Source of the DNA: Diphasiastrum complanatum
Taxonomy: Eukaryota; Streptophyta; Lycopodiopsida; Lycopodiales; Lycopodiaceae
Direction of reading: 5' to 3'
NCBI GenBank assembly: GCA_029204225.1
Contig: CM055102.1
Location: 2,115,629 to 2,177,628, forward strand
DNA: 62,000 bases
Made by a program: the position numbers and the translations under genes. Positions 1 through 10,519 of the stretch are shown piece after piece. The notes beneath the pieces were generated by a model. That model worked only from the letters and a program-made list of their open reading frames with translations. It was not told the origin of the DNA and ran no database searches. Every line of letters begins with the position of its first letter. Position 1 is the stretch's first letter.

Positions 1-724
1 TGGTCAAACTGCACCGTAAGTTGCTCCATCTGTTGTTTGTGTAATTTTGTCATTTGCTCCAACAACAGTTCTGTGGATAGAGTGGATGCGTTTGATGATG
101 ATGATGCAATCGAGGAAGTAGGAGTGTGGGTGGAAGGATATTCATCGTCAGATCCCTCATCCTCTTCCCTGATGGCATCTTCCATAGCGTCTTGCAAAGT
201 AGCGTACTGCTCCCGTCGTTTCAGTTCTCTTCTGATGCTTCGTGGTAATCCGGCTAGAAACCACATGATCACCTCATGATCGGGAGTCAAGGCTGCACTA
301 CACTCGGATCGTAGATATTTGACCTGTTCAATATAGTCCCAGACCCTTTCTTGTTTTTCCATCTTGACTTTGCTTAGCATGATAAATAAGTCTTCCAGGA
401 ACTTTCTTGGTTTAAAGCGCATAATAAGAGCTGCTTTAACCGCTTCCCAGGTGGATTTCTCTTCCTCTGACAGATTGAAAAACCAATCCTTAGCCACTGC
501 AAGCAACGACATAGGAAATAGCATCAGCTTCTCTGCATGTGTCTGTTCGCCGTAGATTTCACAAGCTTGCTCGTAGATCTGGAGGAATTGGATGGGATCT
601 GATGATCCATCATATTTGGTATCTCCATTTGTGGTACTCTCCAAACTACATGCAAGGGTGCGACAGGTACGGGTTGGCCCATTGGATCCATTGGTGCTGG
701 TTCCGGTTCTGCCTCTTGTTGCAC
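1..724 (-). pseudogene. Ty3/gypsy gag fragment (element J), off left edge
   Basis: Read on the minus strand, this is a Retrotrans_gag-type capsid: KYDGSSDPIQFLQIYEQACE, then a DWFFNLSEEE block, W-E-A-V and a FLAGLPRSIRRELK stretch, followed by an acidic and Ser/Thr-rich tail that runs off the window. That order (WxxW-like hydrophobic core, then the LxxGLP motif) is characteristic of gypsy gag and unlike the copia gags elsewhere here. The N-terminal part (about 640-724, beginning QQEAEPEPAP) is in another frame from the core, so there is a frameshift near 640. No zinc knuckle is visible before the edge. The frame from about 640 to 1 has no stop that I found. It lies downstream of a 1-kb leader and an LTR in the same orientation. 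Confidence 0.75.
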
Positions 725-1730
725 ACAACTAATCTAGGAAGGTGTGGTGCCTGATTTGCTATCCTTCGTGCTATTGATCGTCCTGATATCAGATTCATCC
801 GATGGTGGGTTCCAAAGTGATTGGATGTTGCTTATACAATAGGATGCAGTTTGGATCTTCAAGGATCTGATCGATCTGATCGGCCAGAAGTGAATTTTAG
901 GCCTTTTACAGTGATTTTTCCTTGATAACTTTTTACTCCCTGCACTGATTGACCTGAGAATTTGATAGTAGCTGGATCTAATGCAGATATTTCCACTGAT
1001 TTGGTCTGCAAGGGTTATCTTGTGCGATTGTTGGATGTGCGAGGGTTCTTTAGCTATTTTTGCAGGTAAAAAACTTGATATCTTTTAGATCTCTAGGAAG
1101 TAACTCTCGCAAGGTTCACAGTAGCTGGATCTGGGTCAAATCTCACTATAGAATTCTCTACGAGAGTTAACTCTTGCAAGAAGTGAAAATTTCACTGTCT
1201 GCGAGGGTTCAAAATCACTTTTTGTGCTTGATCTTCACCAGATCTTCATACTAACTCTCGCAGGCTTCATCATTGATGTAATTTGACATTCTAAATCGAT
1301 TGAGAGGGTCTCTGAGAGTTCTTACTAGAAGGATTTGCTGGATTTTCACATTTAAGTGACTTTTTTGACACTTAAATCAATTTTCTGCTCACTGGAATAA
1401 AACTAACTCTCACAAGCTCTTCTGTGTCCTGGTCTCATTGAGATGGAACTTCCGAATACTCTGCGAGAGTTTTTGACCACTGGAACTGAAAATTTCACTG
1501 TCTGCGAGAGTTCACTGGTACTTTCCCATCTTTTTTTCATTGGGAACTCTCGCACAGGAACTTAATCATCAAACTAACTCTCACAAGCTTCTTTGTGTCC
1601 TGGTCTCACTGAGATGGAACTTCAAAGGGCTCTGCGAGAGTTCTTATGAGGATTTGAATTCTTTTGGATTTTTTTTAAGGGTTTTTTGAATTTTTTATGA
1701 TTTTTCTCTGATTTTTACAGTCTTCTTAGA
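725..1730 (-). repeat. J leader with about 12 copies of a TGCGAGAGTT motif
   Basis: Non-coding stretch between the J primer site and gag. The ten-base word TGCGAGAGTT, or its complement AACTCTCGCA, recurs with few mismatches near 1038, 1102, 1159, 1169, 1199, 1253, 1404, 1462, 1503, 1545, 1576 and 1633. A block of about 52 bp (1402-1453) is repeated at about 1572-1623. Both orientations occur, so the transcript could form many alternative hairpins. No reading frame was recognised. Confidence 0.6.
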
Positions 1731-1742
1731 ACTATGATATCG
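1731..1742 (-). promoter_or_regulatory. Degenerate primer binding site of J
   Basis: On the minus strand the LTR end TTTACA is followed by CGATATCATAGT, a decayed match to the initiator-Met tRNA site TGGTATCAGAGC. Its position at the LTR/leader boundary supports the call more than the sequence does. Confidence 0.45.
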
Positions 1743-1989
1743 TGTAAAGAATTAGATAATCACTATCAATCAATTACCATAAGCAATCACCAAGAGAAAG
1801 AGGAAGAACACACCATCACACTGTATAATACTAACTGAAAATCATGTGTACAAAATTAACCCTGAAATAGAGAGAGAGAGAAACAAATAGGAGTTGACTA
1901 CTAAACTAGCCTATAGCTAATTATAGCTAGTAATAGTTGGCAATAATAACGTAAACAATAAACCGTAAGTTTATCATTGCTTTCTAACA
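1743..1989 (-). repeat. LTR of element J (5' LTR, 247 bp)
   Basis: On the minus strand it begins TGTTAGAAAG and ends TTCTTTACA. It starts abruptly inside a copia protease remnant and is followed by a PBS-like site. The partner LTR lies outside the window, so the target-site duplication cannot be checked. Confidence 0.55.
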
Positions 1990-2100
1990 ATTTGAATTGA
2001 TCATGCTGTAATCTTAATCTTACAGTACCTTCACCTTTGATAGTGTGAGTGCTATCATCACCAAGATGATTGGTCATATGTTGAGTAGCTCCAGTATCCA
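1990..2100 (-). pseudogene. Second, shortened copy of copia protease segment (D family)
   Basis: Minus-strand codons read DTGATQHMTNH, then GDDSTHTIKGEGTVRLRLQ. The same segment occurs at 2251-2474, but here about 16 codons between the active-site region and the GDDSTHT block are missing. It is fused directly to the pre-integrase region of the first copy (junction near 2094-2104), and its downstream end is cut by the J LTR. Chimeric reverse transcription or a local duplication could explain it. Confidence 0.7.
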
Positions 2101-2677
2101 TGCCTCTTGTCAAGTGCAAGGATCTTATTACTCCTATCGATAATCCTGCATTGATCAAACTCAAACTCCACCTTATGACCTAAATCTGTAATTCTACTTA
2201 CTGATAACAGATTTGTAGAGAGTTTAAAAATATACAAGACTTTTGACAGTAGTTTTAATTGATCATGCTAGAATCTTAATCTTACAATACCTTCACCTTC
2301 GATAGTGTGAGTGCTATCATCACCAAGATGAACATATTTCTTTGTGTTGTAAGGCATATAGAATTGGAAAATCTCACGATGATTGGTCATATGTTGAGTA
2401 GCTCCAGAATCCAGAAACCATGAATCATCCAAATTTGTGTATTTGTCTTTGACCATAAATGCACATTCGTCCATTTCGACTTCAGGAGATGCTATAACCG
2501 TATTTGTTTGTTGATCAGATTGCTAGGCTGCATTCTTCGCTTTGAGAAATTGGCAATTCTAGATCTCATGGTTATCGCATTTGCAATACCTGCAAAACAT
2601 TTTCTTCTTCGACGAATGTGGATTCGATGATTGTTCTTGACTTTGAGTCTGTTTCTAATTCGATGTAGACTACTTGG
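2101..2677 (-). pseudogene. Copia zinc knuckle, protease and pre-integrase remnant (D, downstream half)
   Basis: The minus strand shows, in order: a zinc knuckle of form CX2CX4HX4C (CRYCKCDNHEI, then a stop, then NC), a spacer with further stops, the aspartic-protease motif FLDSGATQHMTNH (2268-2474), and a GAG-pre-integrase start (NLLSVSRITDLGHKVEF) at about 2101-2210. It continues the gag at 7435-8101, from which element A (TSD CTTGG) separates it. Several stops make it non-functional. The same family, better preserved in gag, is on the plus strand at 10274-15329. Confidence 0.75.
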
Positions 2678-3359
2678 TGTAAAAATTACAGCAAATAAGG
2701 ATCCTAAAACACTTGAAATGATGAGGGAAACAATAGATTATGATTTCATAAGATTAGCACAAGTTGAACCATCAAAATCCATCAAAAATCTATGCTTGAA
2801 CCTCACTAAATGGCCCAAATCCTTGAAGAAGGCTTCACACGTGTGAAAGTACGGCCTCCCACAGTCTGAGTACTGTACACCAGACCTACATTCAATCCTA
2901 TAATCATTAGTAATCACAAGTACTCAAACAATTATGAAGATAGAGAGCAATTGCACCATTATGAGAGAAAAAACATGAAATTGCTTGATTGATTTTGGTG
3001 AGATATCATCACCTATATATACATGATCCATCACGGTTTTGGGCAGCTATGAGTAGCCCTAAACCTATCCCTAATGCTAATTTTGGTGGATCTTTCATCC
3101 CTACCAAGTTAGGGTTGGAATCTTGGAGATCCCTCAACAATGCAAAAATTACCAAAAATAGCTCCTATTTTTTCTCCCTTGTATCTAAGCATAATTTGGA
3201 CTCATTCCAAAGGTTCTAACACTTAGGTCTACTTGAGAACATCCTTATGAATGGAATCCTATGCTATTTGGCACGTGTGACAAGCCACATCATGACCATC
3301 TAACTATTTACAAGTCATATGACCAAAACTAGTCAAGCTAGAATTGTGAATTTTTAACA
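2678..3359 (-). repeat. 3' LTR of element A
   Basis: Ends are TG...CA with inverted AAAAATT-type termini. It contains the palindrome TTCACACGTGTGAA at 2834-2847 followed by AGTACGGCC, and a TATATATA stretch near 3013. The polypurine tract abuts it at 3360-3370 (GAGGAGGAG on the minus strand). The short open frame inside is a shadow. Confidence 0.93.
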
Positions 3360-3373
3360 CTCCTCCTCACTAT

Positions 3374-6340
3374 CTAGCTTGGTTCAATCATTGCTTTACT
3401 AATCACTCCAAGTGATGAACTGAACTTCATAAAAGGTGTCTTTTGAAGTGGTTTAGTAAGTAGATCAGCTACACATTCATTGCTTGGAACATGCTCCAAA
3501 GCAATCTCCTTGGCTTGCACCATTTCTCTCACAAAGTGATGGCATATCTCAATGTGCTTAGATCTTGCATGGAAGATTGGGTTAGATGCAAGGTGTTGGG
3601 CTGATATATTGTCATTGTAGATGATTGGTGCCTCCTCTGAATCCATGATCTTTAGTTCCACCAATAATCTCTTGATCCAAAGTACCTCCTTTGTAGTGGT
3701 TGTCAAAGCTTTGTACTCGGCCTTGGTTGAAGATAGAGATATAGTTTCTTGCTTTTTTTGAAAGCCATGAAACCACACCTTCTCCTATGAAAGTTGAATA
3801 GGCACTTGTTGATTTCCTATCCCTCTTGTCCCCTGCAAAATCTGAATCACTGAATGCATGAAGGTTAATCACATCTCCTCTATATAGAATCCCAAAATCC
3901 AATGTACCCGAGATGTATCTTAGAATCCTCTTAGCCTTTTTCCAATGGATATTCAATGGCTTTTGCATGGATTGGCTCAACCTACATACACTAAAGCTAA
4001 GATCTGGTCTAGTTATAGTGATCCACATTAAGGAACCTATAAGTTGCCTAAACAAAGTGATGTCCATGAAGGATCTTTCATCATCTTCATTTGGCACTTT
4101 TACATCTTGCTCCATTGGTGTGTCAACAATTTTGCATACTTCCATCTTAAACTTCTTCAAAAGACTTTGAGCATAGTTTACTTGACTTATAAAGATAAAA
4201 TCAGACCCTCTAAGTACTTCTATGCCTAAGATGAAGTGAAGACACCCTAGATCTACCATCTTGAACTCTAAGGATAGATCTATCTTGATTTTTTCAATAT
4301 CATCAACACTATTTCCACTAATGATGATGTCATCTACATAAATGAGTAAAAGTACAATACCAACATCATCAAACTTAATGTAAAGAGTGGGATCATATTC
4401 ACTTTGAAGAAAAGAAAGTGAAATAAGATAGCAATGTAGTCTTGAATTCCAAGATCTCGAGGCTTGCTTCAAGCCATAGATGCTTCTTTGGAGATGGCAT
4501 ACTTTGTTCTCCATTCCATGCTTGATGAACCCTTGTGGCTGCTCCATATAGATATCCTCTTCCAAAAAACCATTCAAGAAAGCATTAGAGACATCCATTT
4601 GACATAAAATCCATCCAAAATGTGATGCAAGTGCAATGATTAGTCTTATTGTGACCATCTTGGCCACGGGTGCAAAAGTTTCCTCATAGTCTATCCCTCT
4701 CTCTTGAGCATAACCTTTTGCAACTAATCTTGCTTTATGTTTGTTAACACTCCCATTTGCATTCAACTTAAGCTTGAAGACCCACTTGCATCCTATTACA
4801 TTCCTTTGAGGTCTCTCAACAAGCAACCAAGTTTCATTCTCAATCAAGGCATCATACTCATCCAACATAGCTTTATACCATTCTTTGGAGTTCAATGCAT
4901 CTTCAACATTAGACGGTTCTTCAAAACTAGATAAAGCATAAGAAGTGGATGAGATACCCTCAACTTGCTGTCCTTTGCCTTGATATGTGAGCCTTGATGG
5001 CTCCACTTTTGCCCTTGAAGATCTCCTTGGTGTGATAGGTGGGTTTGGTGCTTGCTCCTCCATGAGCTCCTCCTCAAAACCAAGATCTTGCTCCTCGGCC
5101 ATCTTCTTCTTGATTGTTGGAGCACTTGAGCCTTCTTCAAGCATATGCATATGATGTTCATCAAAGATGACATCCCTTGAAACAACAAATTTGTTCAAGG
5201 ATGGGAGATAGACTTTGTAGCCCTTGCTTGAGCTTGCATATCCAAGCATGATCCCTCTTGTGGAAGATGGATCCTCCTTGGTTCTTGTTTCCAATGGCAC
5301 ATGCACATAACATATACACCCAAAAACTTTCAAGTGATTAAGATTGGGTTTCTTTCCATACAACATCTCATAAGGAGTTTTGCCTTCAATTGCTTTGCAA
5401 GACACCCTATTCATCAAGTAGTTTGCACATACAAGAGACTCACCCCAAAAGGATTTGGGCAAACAAGCATCTAATCTTAAAGCCTTAGAACATTCACATA
5501 ATGTTCTATTCCTTCTTTCAGCAACTCCATTTTGTTGAGGAGTGTAAGGACAAGAAGTCTCTTTCTTGATCCCTTCCTCCTCACAAAAGGCCTTGAACTC
5601 ATTGGAGATGAATTCTCCACCATTGTCACTTCTAAGAATCTTGATGCTATGATTATGATGCTTTTCCACAAACAACATGAACTTTACAAAAGTATCAAAT
5701 ACTTGAGACTTGAAAGAAAGTAAGAACACCCAACAATATCTTGAGTAGTCATCAATGAAGGTTAAAAACATGGATGAACCTCCATTAGATTTGGTGCTAG
5801 CAATGTGCACATCCGAGTGTATGAGTTCAAGAGGATGAGATGACTTTGTGATGGAGTTAGGAAACACCTTCTTATGTGCCTTGGATAAGGCACAAGCTTC
5901 ACAAACCTTGTCTTCCTTCCCAATAGACCTTGGTAGGCCTAAAGCATACTCCTCCTTGATCATAGCCTCCATGGAACCCGAGTTGACATGTCCAAGTATT
6001 TTGTGCCATAAAGTAAAGGTAGATATCTTGCTCTTCTCGGCCAACATGACAACATTAGTATCCACAAATGCATCCAGCTTATAAAGTTTGCCAAGTCTAG
6101 TGCCCTTAGCCACTATCTTACCCTTCTTCTTGATGAAACATTCATTTGAAGCAAAGTCAACATTGAAACCATTGTCTACCATTTGGCCAACACTTAGTAG
6201 ATTCTTTGTTATTGTAGGAATGTACAAAACACCTTCTATGTTGATCTTTTTGGAAGATCCTAAGCAAAGGGGAATGCTACCAACTCCTTCAATCTTACAA
6301 GCTTCATCATTTGCTGTATAGATAGACTTTATAGGTCCAT
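3374..6340 (-). pseudogene. Copia pol of element A: integrase, RT, RNase H, one frameshift
   Basis: The frame enters without an ATG near 6340, in the C-terminal half of protease (IYTANDEACKIEGVGSIPL). The GAG-pre-integrase has WHKILGH and CEACALSK. The integrase core has HSDVH, RSDNGGEF and NGVAERRN; measured from the TTG at 6227 the triad is D139, D201, E237, with D(35)E spacing. RT has QMDVSNAFLNG and YVDD. RNase H has FSDSDFAGDKRDRKS. The frame breaks near 3760 at a run of seven A residues (minus strand) after GVVSWLS; the rest of RNase H continues in the next frame (SLSSTKAEYKAL to SKAMIEPS) and stops just before the polypurine tract. Gag and the DSGA protease motif are absent. It is otherwise well preserved. 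Confidence 0.88.
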
Positions 6341-6747
6341 CATAAGATAAGAGAGAAGAACCTAAATCACTTTAGGAGGTGCCTACTACACCTTAGAACA
6401 GCCTTGAAGAGTCCCCAAAACTCTGATCTTCCCTCTCCTTGAATGCTAGAAAGCCTCCTCTATGAAATCACCTCCAAAACTCGCTTAGAAATCAATGCTT
6501 GGAGCAAGCAAAACTTGCTATCTTGGTAATGTGAATTGAATTCAACTTTGCCTCTGGTTTTAGACACCTAAACACCTGCAAATGAAGTCACACAACACCA
6601 ATCTCCAATGTATTTGACTCACTTTGAGTTCTAGAATCAATACTAGATGCTAAGATCCAATCTACACAAGATTTAGATCAAAAATTGTGATCAAATTGAA
6701 TGAAAACCAAGGATTTAGCTCATTTCAGCCTTTAGGCTCTGATACCA
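6341..6747 (-). promoter_or_regulatory. Leader and primer binding site of element A
   Basis: On the minus strand the 5' LTR is followed directly by TGGTATCAGAGCC (6735-6747), a match to the initiator-Met tRNA primer site. The next 390 bases have no gag-like frame and run straight into mid-protease codons, which marks an internal deletion of gag. Confidence 0.85.
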
Positions 6748-7429
6748 TGTAAAAATTACAGCAAATAAGGATCCTAAAACACTTGAAATGATGAGGGAAA
6801 CAATAGATTATGATTTCATAAGATTAGCACAAGTTGAACCATCAAAATCCATCAAAAATCTATGCTTGAACCTCACTAAATGGCCCAAATCCTTGAAGAA
6901 GGCTTCACACGTGTGAAAGTACGGCCTCCCACAGTCTGAGTGCTGTACACCAGATCTACATTCAATCCTATAATCATTAGTAATCACAAGTACTCAAACA
7001 ATTATGAAGATAGAGAGCAATTGCACCATTATGAGAGAAAAAACATGAAATTGCTTGATTGATTTTGGTGAGATATCATCACCTATATATACATGATCCA
7101 TCACGGTTTTGGGCAGCTATGAGTAGCCCTAAACCTATCCCTAATGCTAATTTTGGTGGATCTTTCATCCCTACCAAGTTAGGGTTGGAATCTTGGAGAT
7201 CCCTCAAGAATGCAAAAATTACCAAAAATAGCTCCTATTTTTTCTCCCTTGTATCTAAGCATAATTTGGACTCATTCCAAAGGTTCTAACACTTAGGTCT
7301 ACTTGAGAACATCCTTATGAATGGAATCCTATGCTATTTGGCACGTGTGACAAGCCACATCATGACCATCTAACTATTTACAAGTCATATGACCAAAACT
7401 AGTCAAGCTAGAATTGTGAATTTTTAACA
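6748..7429 (-). repeat. 5' LTR of element A
   Basis: 682 bp, nearly identical to 2678-3359. It carries the CACACGTGTG palindrome (6904-6917) and the TATATATA stretch and is followed by the TSD CTTGG. On the minus strand it should hold the promoter that drives A. Confidence 0.93.
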
Positions 7430-7434
7430 CTTGG

Positions 7435-8101
7435 AGCTTTTATCCTTCTGTCGTTTCGAGCCCTCGTTGACATCTAGGGCATGAGACGAAGAGGTAGACA
7501 AAGTGTCTTGACTTCTTCGATTATCTTCTTGCAGTAACATAGTGATAGCTCTAGTTAGAGTTAAATCTGAGTGGATCGTAATGATCATCACCTAGTTCTC
7601 ATATGTAGAGGACAAGCTTGAAAGCAATGTCATGATTGTGTCTTGATTGTCTATGATTGATTCGACAGCGACCATCTGTTGCAAGAGATTCTTAAACTAG
7701 TTCATATGAGATTCTTAAACTGGTTAATATGATTCTGAAGAGAATCATTATTCGACATCTTGAGTGTGAAGAATTTTCTTTCGAAGATGTAATTTGGTAG
7801 TTACGTCTCTCACATCATATAGTGAGCTCAGGATGTCCCAAACTTCTTTCAAAATTTTATCTTAAGCTACATGGCCCAATTTGAGTATCTGATATATTGA
7901 GGATAATAAGCGCAAAAGCTTTACCATCCTTCGATTTTCACTTTGAGTCATTTGTGTCATCTTCAAGTTTCACTTCGATACATGTAACAACATCCCACAA
8001 CTCATTGGTGATTAGTAAGGTCTTCATCTTAAATTTTTAGAAATGATAATTAGATCCATTTTGCTTGTCTGCAATAAGATCCGTTTACTTTGAGAATCCA
8101 T
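7435..8101 (-). pseudogene. Copia gag of D, upstream half
   Basis: The minus-strand start codon is at 8101 (MDSQSK). Recognisable blocks are a weak KFKTKTLL-like segment, VWDILSSLYDVRDVTTKL, FKNLLQQM, IIDNQDTIMTLLSSL and LTRAITMLLQEDNRRS. These match the gag of element C block for block. Stops and frame changes are frequent, and a short duplication of the AGATTCTTAAACT word lies near 7690-7725. The gag is cut by element A just before the zinc knuckle. Confidence 0.75.
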
Positions 8102-9119
8102 TTGAAACTTTAGACTATCGATATTTGATTGTCGTTAAGAGAAAAATACAATGTTGTGCTACAACTGGAAATCAATTCTCTGATATCGAAACAAATTGAT
8201 TTGAACTGAAAAATAATTTGATATTGTGAAAGATATTAAGTACAAGAGCTTGCGCTTTGATATAGTATTAGGCCTTGAAGAAGAATCAATGCTCTGATAT
8301 TTGGTACTCTTGGAGTACCTTAGATTTATACTTAAAACACATTTATGAGTCTTTTCATATTTCAAAGTACCAACTTTGGTTCTCTATTCTTCGATTTCGG
8401 TATGATAGGCAGTCTTTAGTTTTAAACTCATGGGTCCTACTTTAGCAATAATTGGTTTTACAAGTTTTAACTAATATGTAGAAACTATTGATCTTTTTTA
8501 ACAGATCGATCATGTGTGAGTCCTTTATGTTTATGGGTACTATAAAAGTACTTATTGGGACTTTTGGTTCTTCCCTTAATTTGAGAGCTCAAATCTGACA
8601 TATTTGGTACTATCTTGTTTTAAATATGGTAGTATTGCATGTGTACCCATTTTGGTACTTTTGGCACTATTTTTTCAATATATTTAGTTAAACATGTGTG
8701 TTTATTAGCACAATTTGTGTCTTTTACTCCCATGTTTAGGATATATGAAAATTCAATAGAAAATATCAATTCAACAATGTTAGTTTCTTTGCAAGTTGTT
8801 TGAGAGAGAGAGTTTTTGGTGGAGTTAAAGATAGTCAACATTCCCAATTCTGGGATGGGCTGTAGCCCTAGTTTTTTCCTTGTTGAGGGCATGGTATCAT
8901 AAATGGTTCTTTGTTGGACTTGAAACATCCCCAAGGAAAGCCATGCTGATGGGAGGGAGCATTGTTGTGACATTCTGGAATAGGATACAGCCATATGGTT
9001 TAGGAATTTTGACTAACAATCTTCATGCTTTCTTTTTGTCACTTTCATTCTTTGTGGGTTCTTGGTACTTTGGGTTCTCTTGGAGGACCAAAATTTTGTG
9101 GGTTGTTGGTACTTTTTTG
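8102..9119. other. D leader, then unassigned AT-rich DNA with GGTACT words
   Basis: The first 165 bases (minus strand) align by eye with the leader of C, ending at a primer-site remnant near 8252-8266 (TATATCAAAGCGC). Beyond it I recognise no coding sequence. GGTACT or its complement recurs near 8304, 8317, 8367, 8523, 8537, 8602, 8655, 9067 and 9108. A second degenerate TATCAGAGC-like word lies near 8290. It may be an old LTR. Confidence 0.4.
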
Positions 9120-10030
9120 TGTTAGATTATTCTTCTATCTAACCGAATAATCATTCTTTAATCTTCATTTACTTATTATCCAGTTCTGTAGTTTTATGCA
9201 TGTTTCTACACAGACTGCGGAAATACTCGAGAATCGTTAACAAGTGGCTCCGACTATTGGTCATCATCCGACAATCTTTATCAGTCATGGCCTGACAAGT
9301 CTTATCGGGTGAAAGACGTTCATTTTTCCACATGAATTAAAGCTATAGACTTGCCCTAACCGTTTAGCAAGTAAATTTATGAGAAGACCTAACTAGATGG
9401 ATGCCAGCTCATTATGGCCAACTAGCTATCATGATCTGTGACCTAATATTTGTCCTACTGGACATGCATCAATTGCTTAGTATAAATAATTGATCATACT
9501 TCTATTATTTTAGTACGTATTGTAGCAGATCTCTCAAGCTTGAACACTCTTGAACATTCTATCTTAGTTCTCTAGAGTTCATTTAGAATTTTCTATTAGC
9601 GCTTACTGCTTATCAGCAGAAGTACAATCAGACAAAAGCTTTTTATTTGCTCTTAGATAGCTTAGAGTATGCGATTTCTATCCGCAATTGTCTTGTGCTC
9701 ATCATCATCTATTTTTATGTTGAATCAATCGATCCTTTATTGCGTTCAGTATTATGTCAGAATATATGCATCTCTCTGATTGTTTTATAACTAATAATCT
9801 TTTATAGTCTTGTCTGATAATTCTATACTTCATTGTTTGGCTATGTAATCACTTTAGTGCTAGAAATTTCAAATATGGTCACTATAAGACTGAATGTAAG
9901 TTTTGTCATTACGTTTTGTTCAATATTGATAGGCGTAGTCATGCATTAGAATAGAAGGCTTCATTCTGCTATGCTCGATAAGTCGCTCACAAACTTCGAC
10001 TTGTCGTTGTTGCATTCCCTCTTTTCAACA
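9120..10030 (+). repeat. 5' LTR of old copia element C (911 bp)
   Basis: Begins TGTTAGATTATTC and ends CTTTTCAACA, followed at once by a primer site. Partial copies of the same LTR are recognisable at 27386-27795 (minus), 30048-30143 (plus) and 30735-31215 (minus), which confirms it as a family. A TATA-like AGTATAAATAA is at about 9480. Confidence 0.75.
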
Positions 10031-10273
10031 TGGTATCAAAGCATACTATTTAATATGCTAGTACCTTCATGATTTCAAAGCAATCTGTTATACCATATCT
10101 ATAATACTTGATATCTTTCACGATATTAAATCAATATCATTAGATACTTTTCACAGTATCATATTTCTTTTTAATTTTGTGGTAGTCAGTATTAGATAGT
10201 TGATTACCAATTGTAGTGTAGCATAGTATCTCTCTCTTAATGTCATTGATATATCGATAGACTAAAGTTCTAG
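10031..10273 (+). promoter_or_regulatory. Primer binding site and leader of C
   Basis: TGGTATCAAAGC (10031-10042) follows the LTR end and differs by one base from the common initiator-Met site TGGTATCAGAGC. A 230-base AT-rich leader leads to the gag ATG. Confidence 0.75.
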
Positions 10274-10514
10274 ATGGATTCTCAAAGTAAAGTCAGTCAG
10301 ACTAAAGCAAACAAGCTGAATGGATCCAATTACTACTTGTGAAAGTTTAAGACAAAGACCTTGCTAATTGCCAATGAGTTGTGGGATGTTGTCACAGGTA
10401 TGAAGTGAAGCTTCAAGATGACACAACTGACTCAAAACGGAAGTCGAAGGATGGTAAAGCTTTCGCTCTTATAATTCTCAATATATCAAACACTCAGATT
10501 TCCACATATCTGAA
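10274..10514 (+). pseudogene. Copia gag of C, N-terminal part
   Basis: Starts MDSQSKVSQTKANKLNGSNY, the usual copia gag opening (KLNGSNYxxW), with a stop where the W/K would be. It continues with LLIANELWDVVTG and a lysine-rich segment. It is cut after about 80 codons by element B, whose target duplication GCTCA is 10515-10519. The downstream half resumes at 14786. Confidence 0.75.
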
Positions 10515-10519
10515 GCTCA

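Larger units (their letters stand above)
2678..7429 (-). mobile_element. Young Ty1/copia element A lacking gag, nested in D
   Basis: Complete insertion: 682-bp LTRs at 2678-3359 and 6748-7429, flanked by CTTGG at 2673-2677 and 7430-7434. The LTRs differ at only three visible positions (A/G, C/T and C/G), so the insertion is recent. The internal region is 3.4 kb. It has an iMet primer site and a polypurine tract but lacks gag, the zinc knuckle and the protease active site. It was therefore probably mobilised by another element's proteins. Confidence 0.93.

Noticed and set aside
1402-1642. CRISPR-like array in the J leader
   Set aside because: Repeat words alternate in orientation, spacing is irregular and the context is a plant retrotransposon leader.
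2989-3219. 76-aa open frame, repeated at 7059-7289
   Set aside because: It lies wholly inside the two LTRs of element A and is duplicated only because the LTRs are. No domain, and the wrong strand for the element.
3740-3790. Programmed frameshift in A RNase H
   Set aside because: The site is deep in RNase H, where copia elements have no recoding, and E reads through the same place in one frame. An indel is the simpler explanation.
9850-9920. Half zinc knuckle (GHYKTECKFC) in the C LTR
   Set aside because: It lies inside sequence that behaves as LTR and is also found inverted at 30735-31215. Without the first two cysteines or a longer frame I treat it as chance.
10031-10042. Possible tRNA genes at primer sites
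   Set aside because: Only the 12-18 bases complementary to a tRNA 3' end are present; no cloverleaf.
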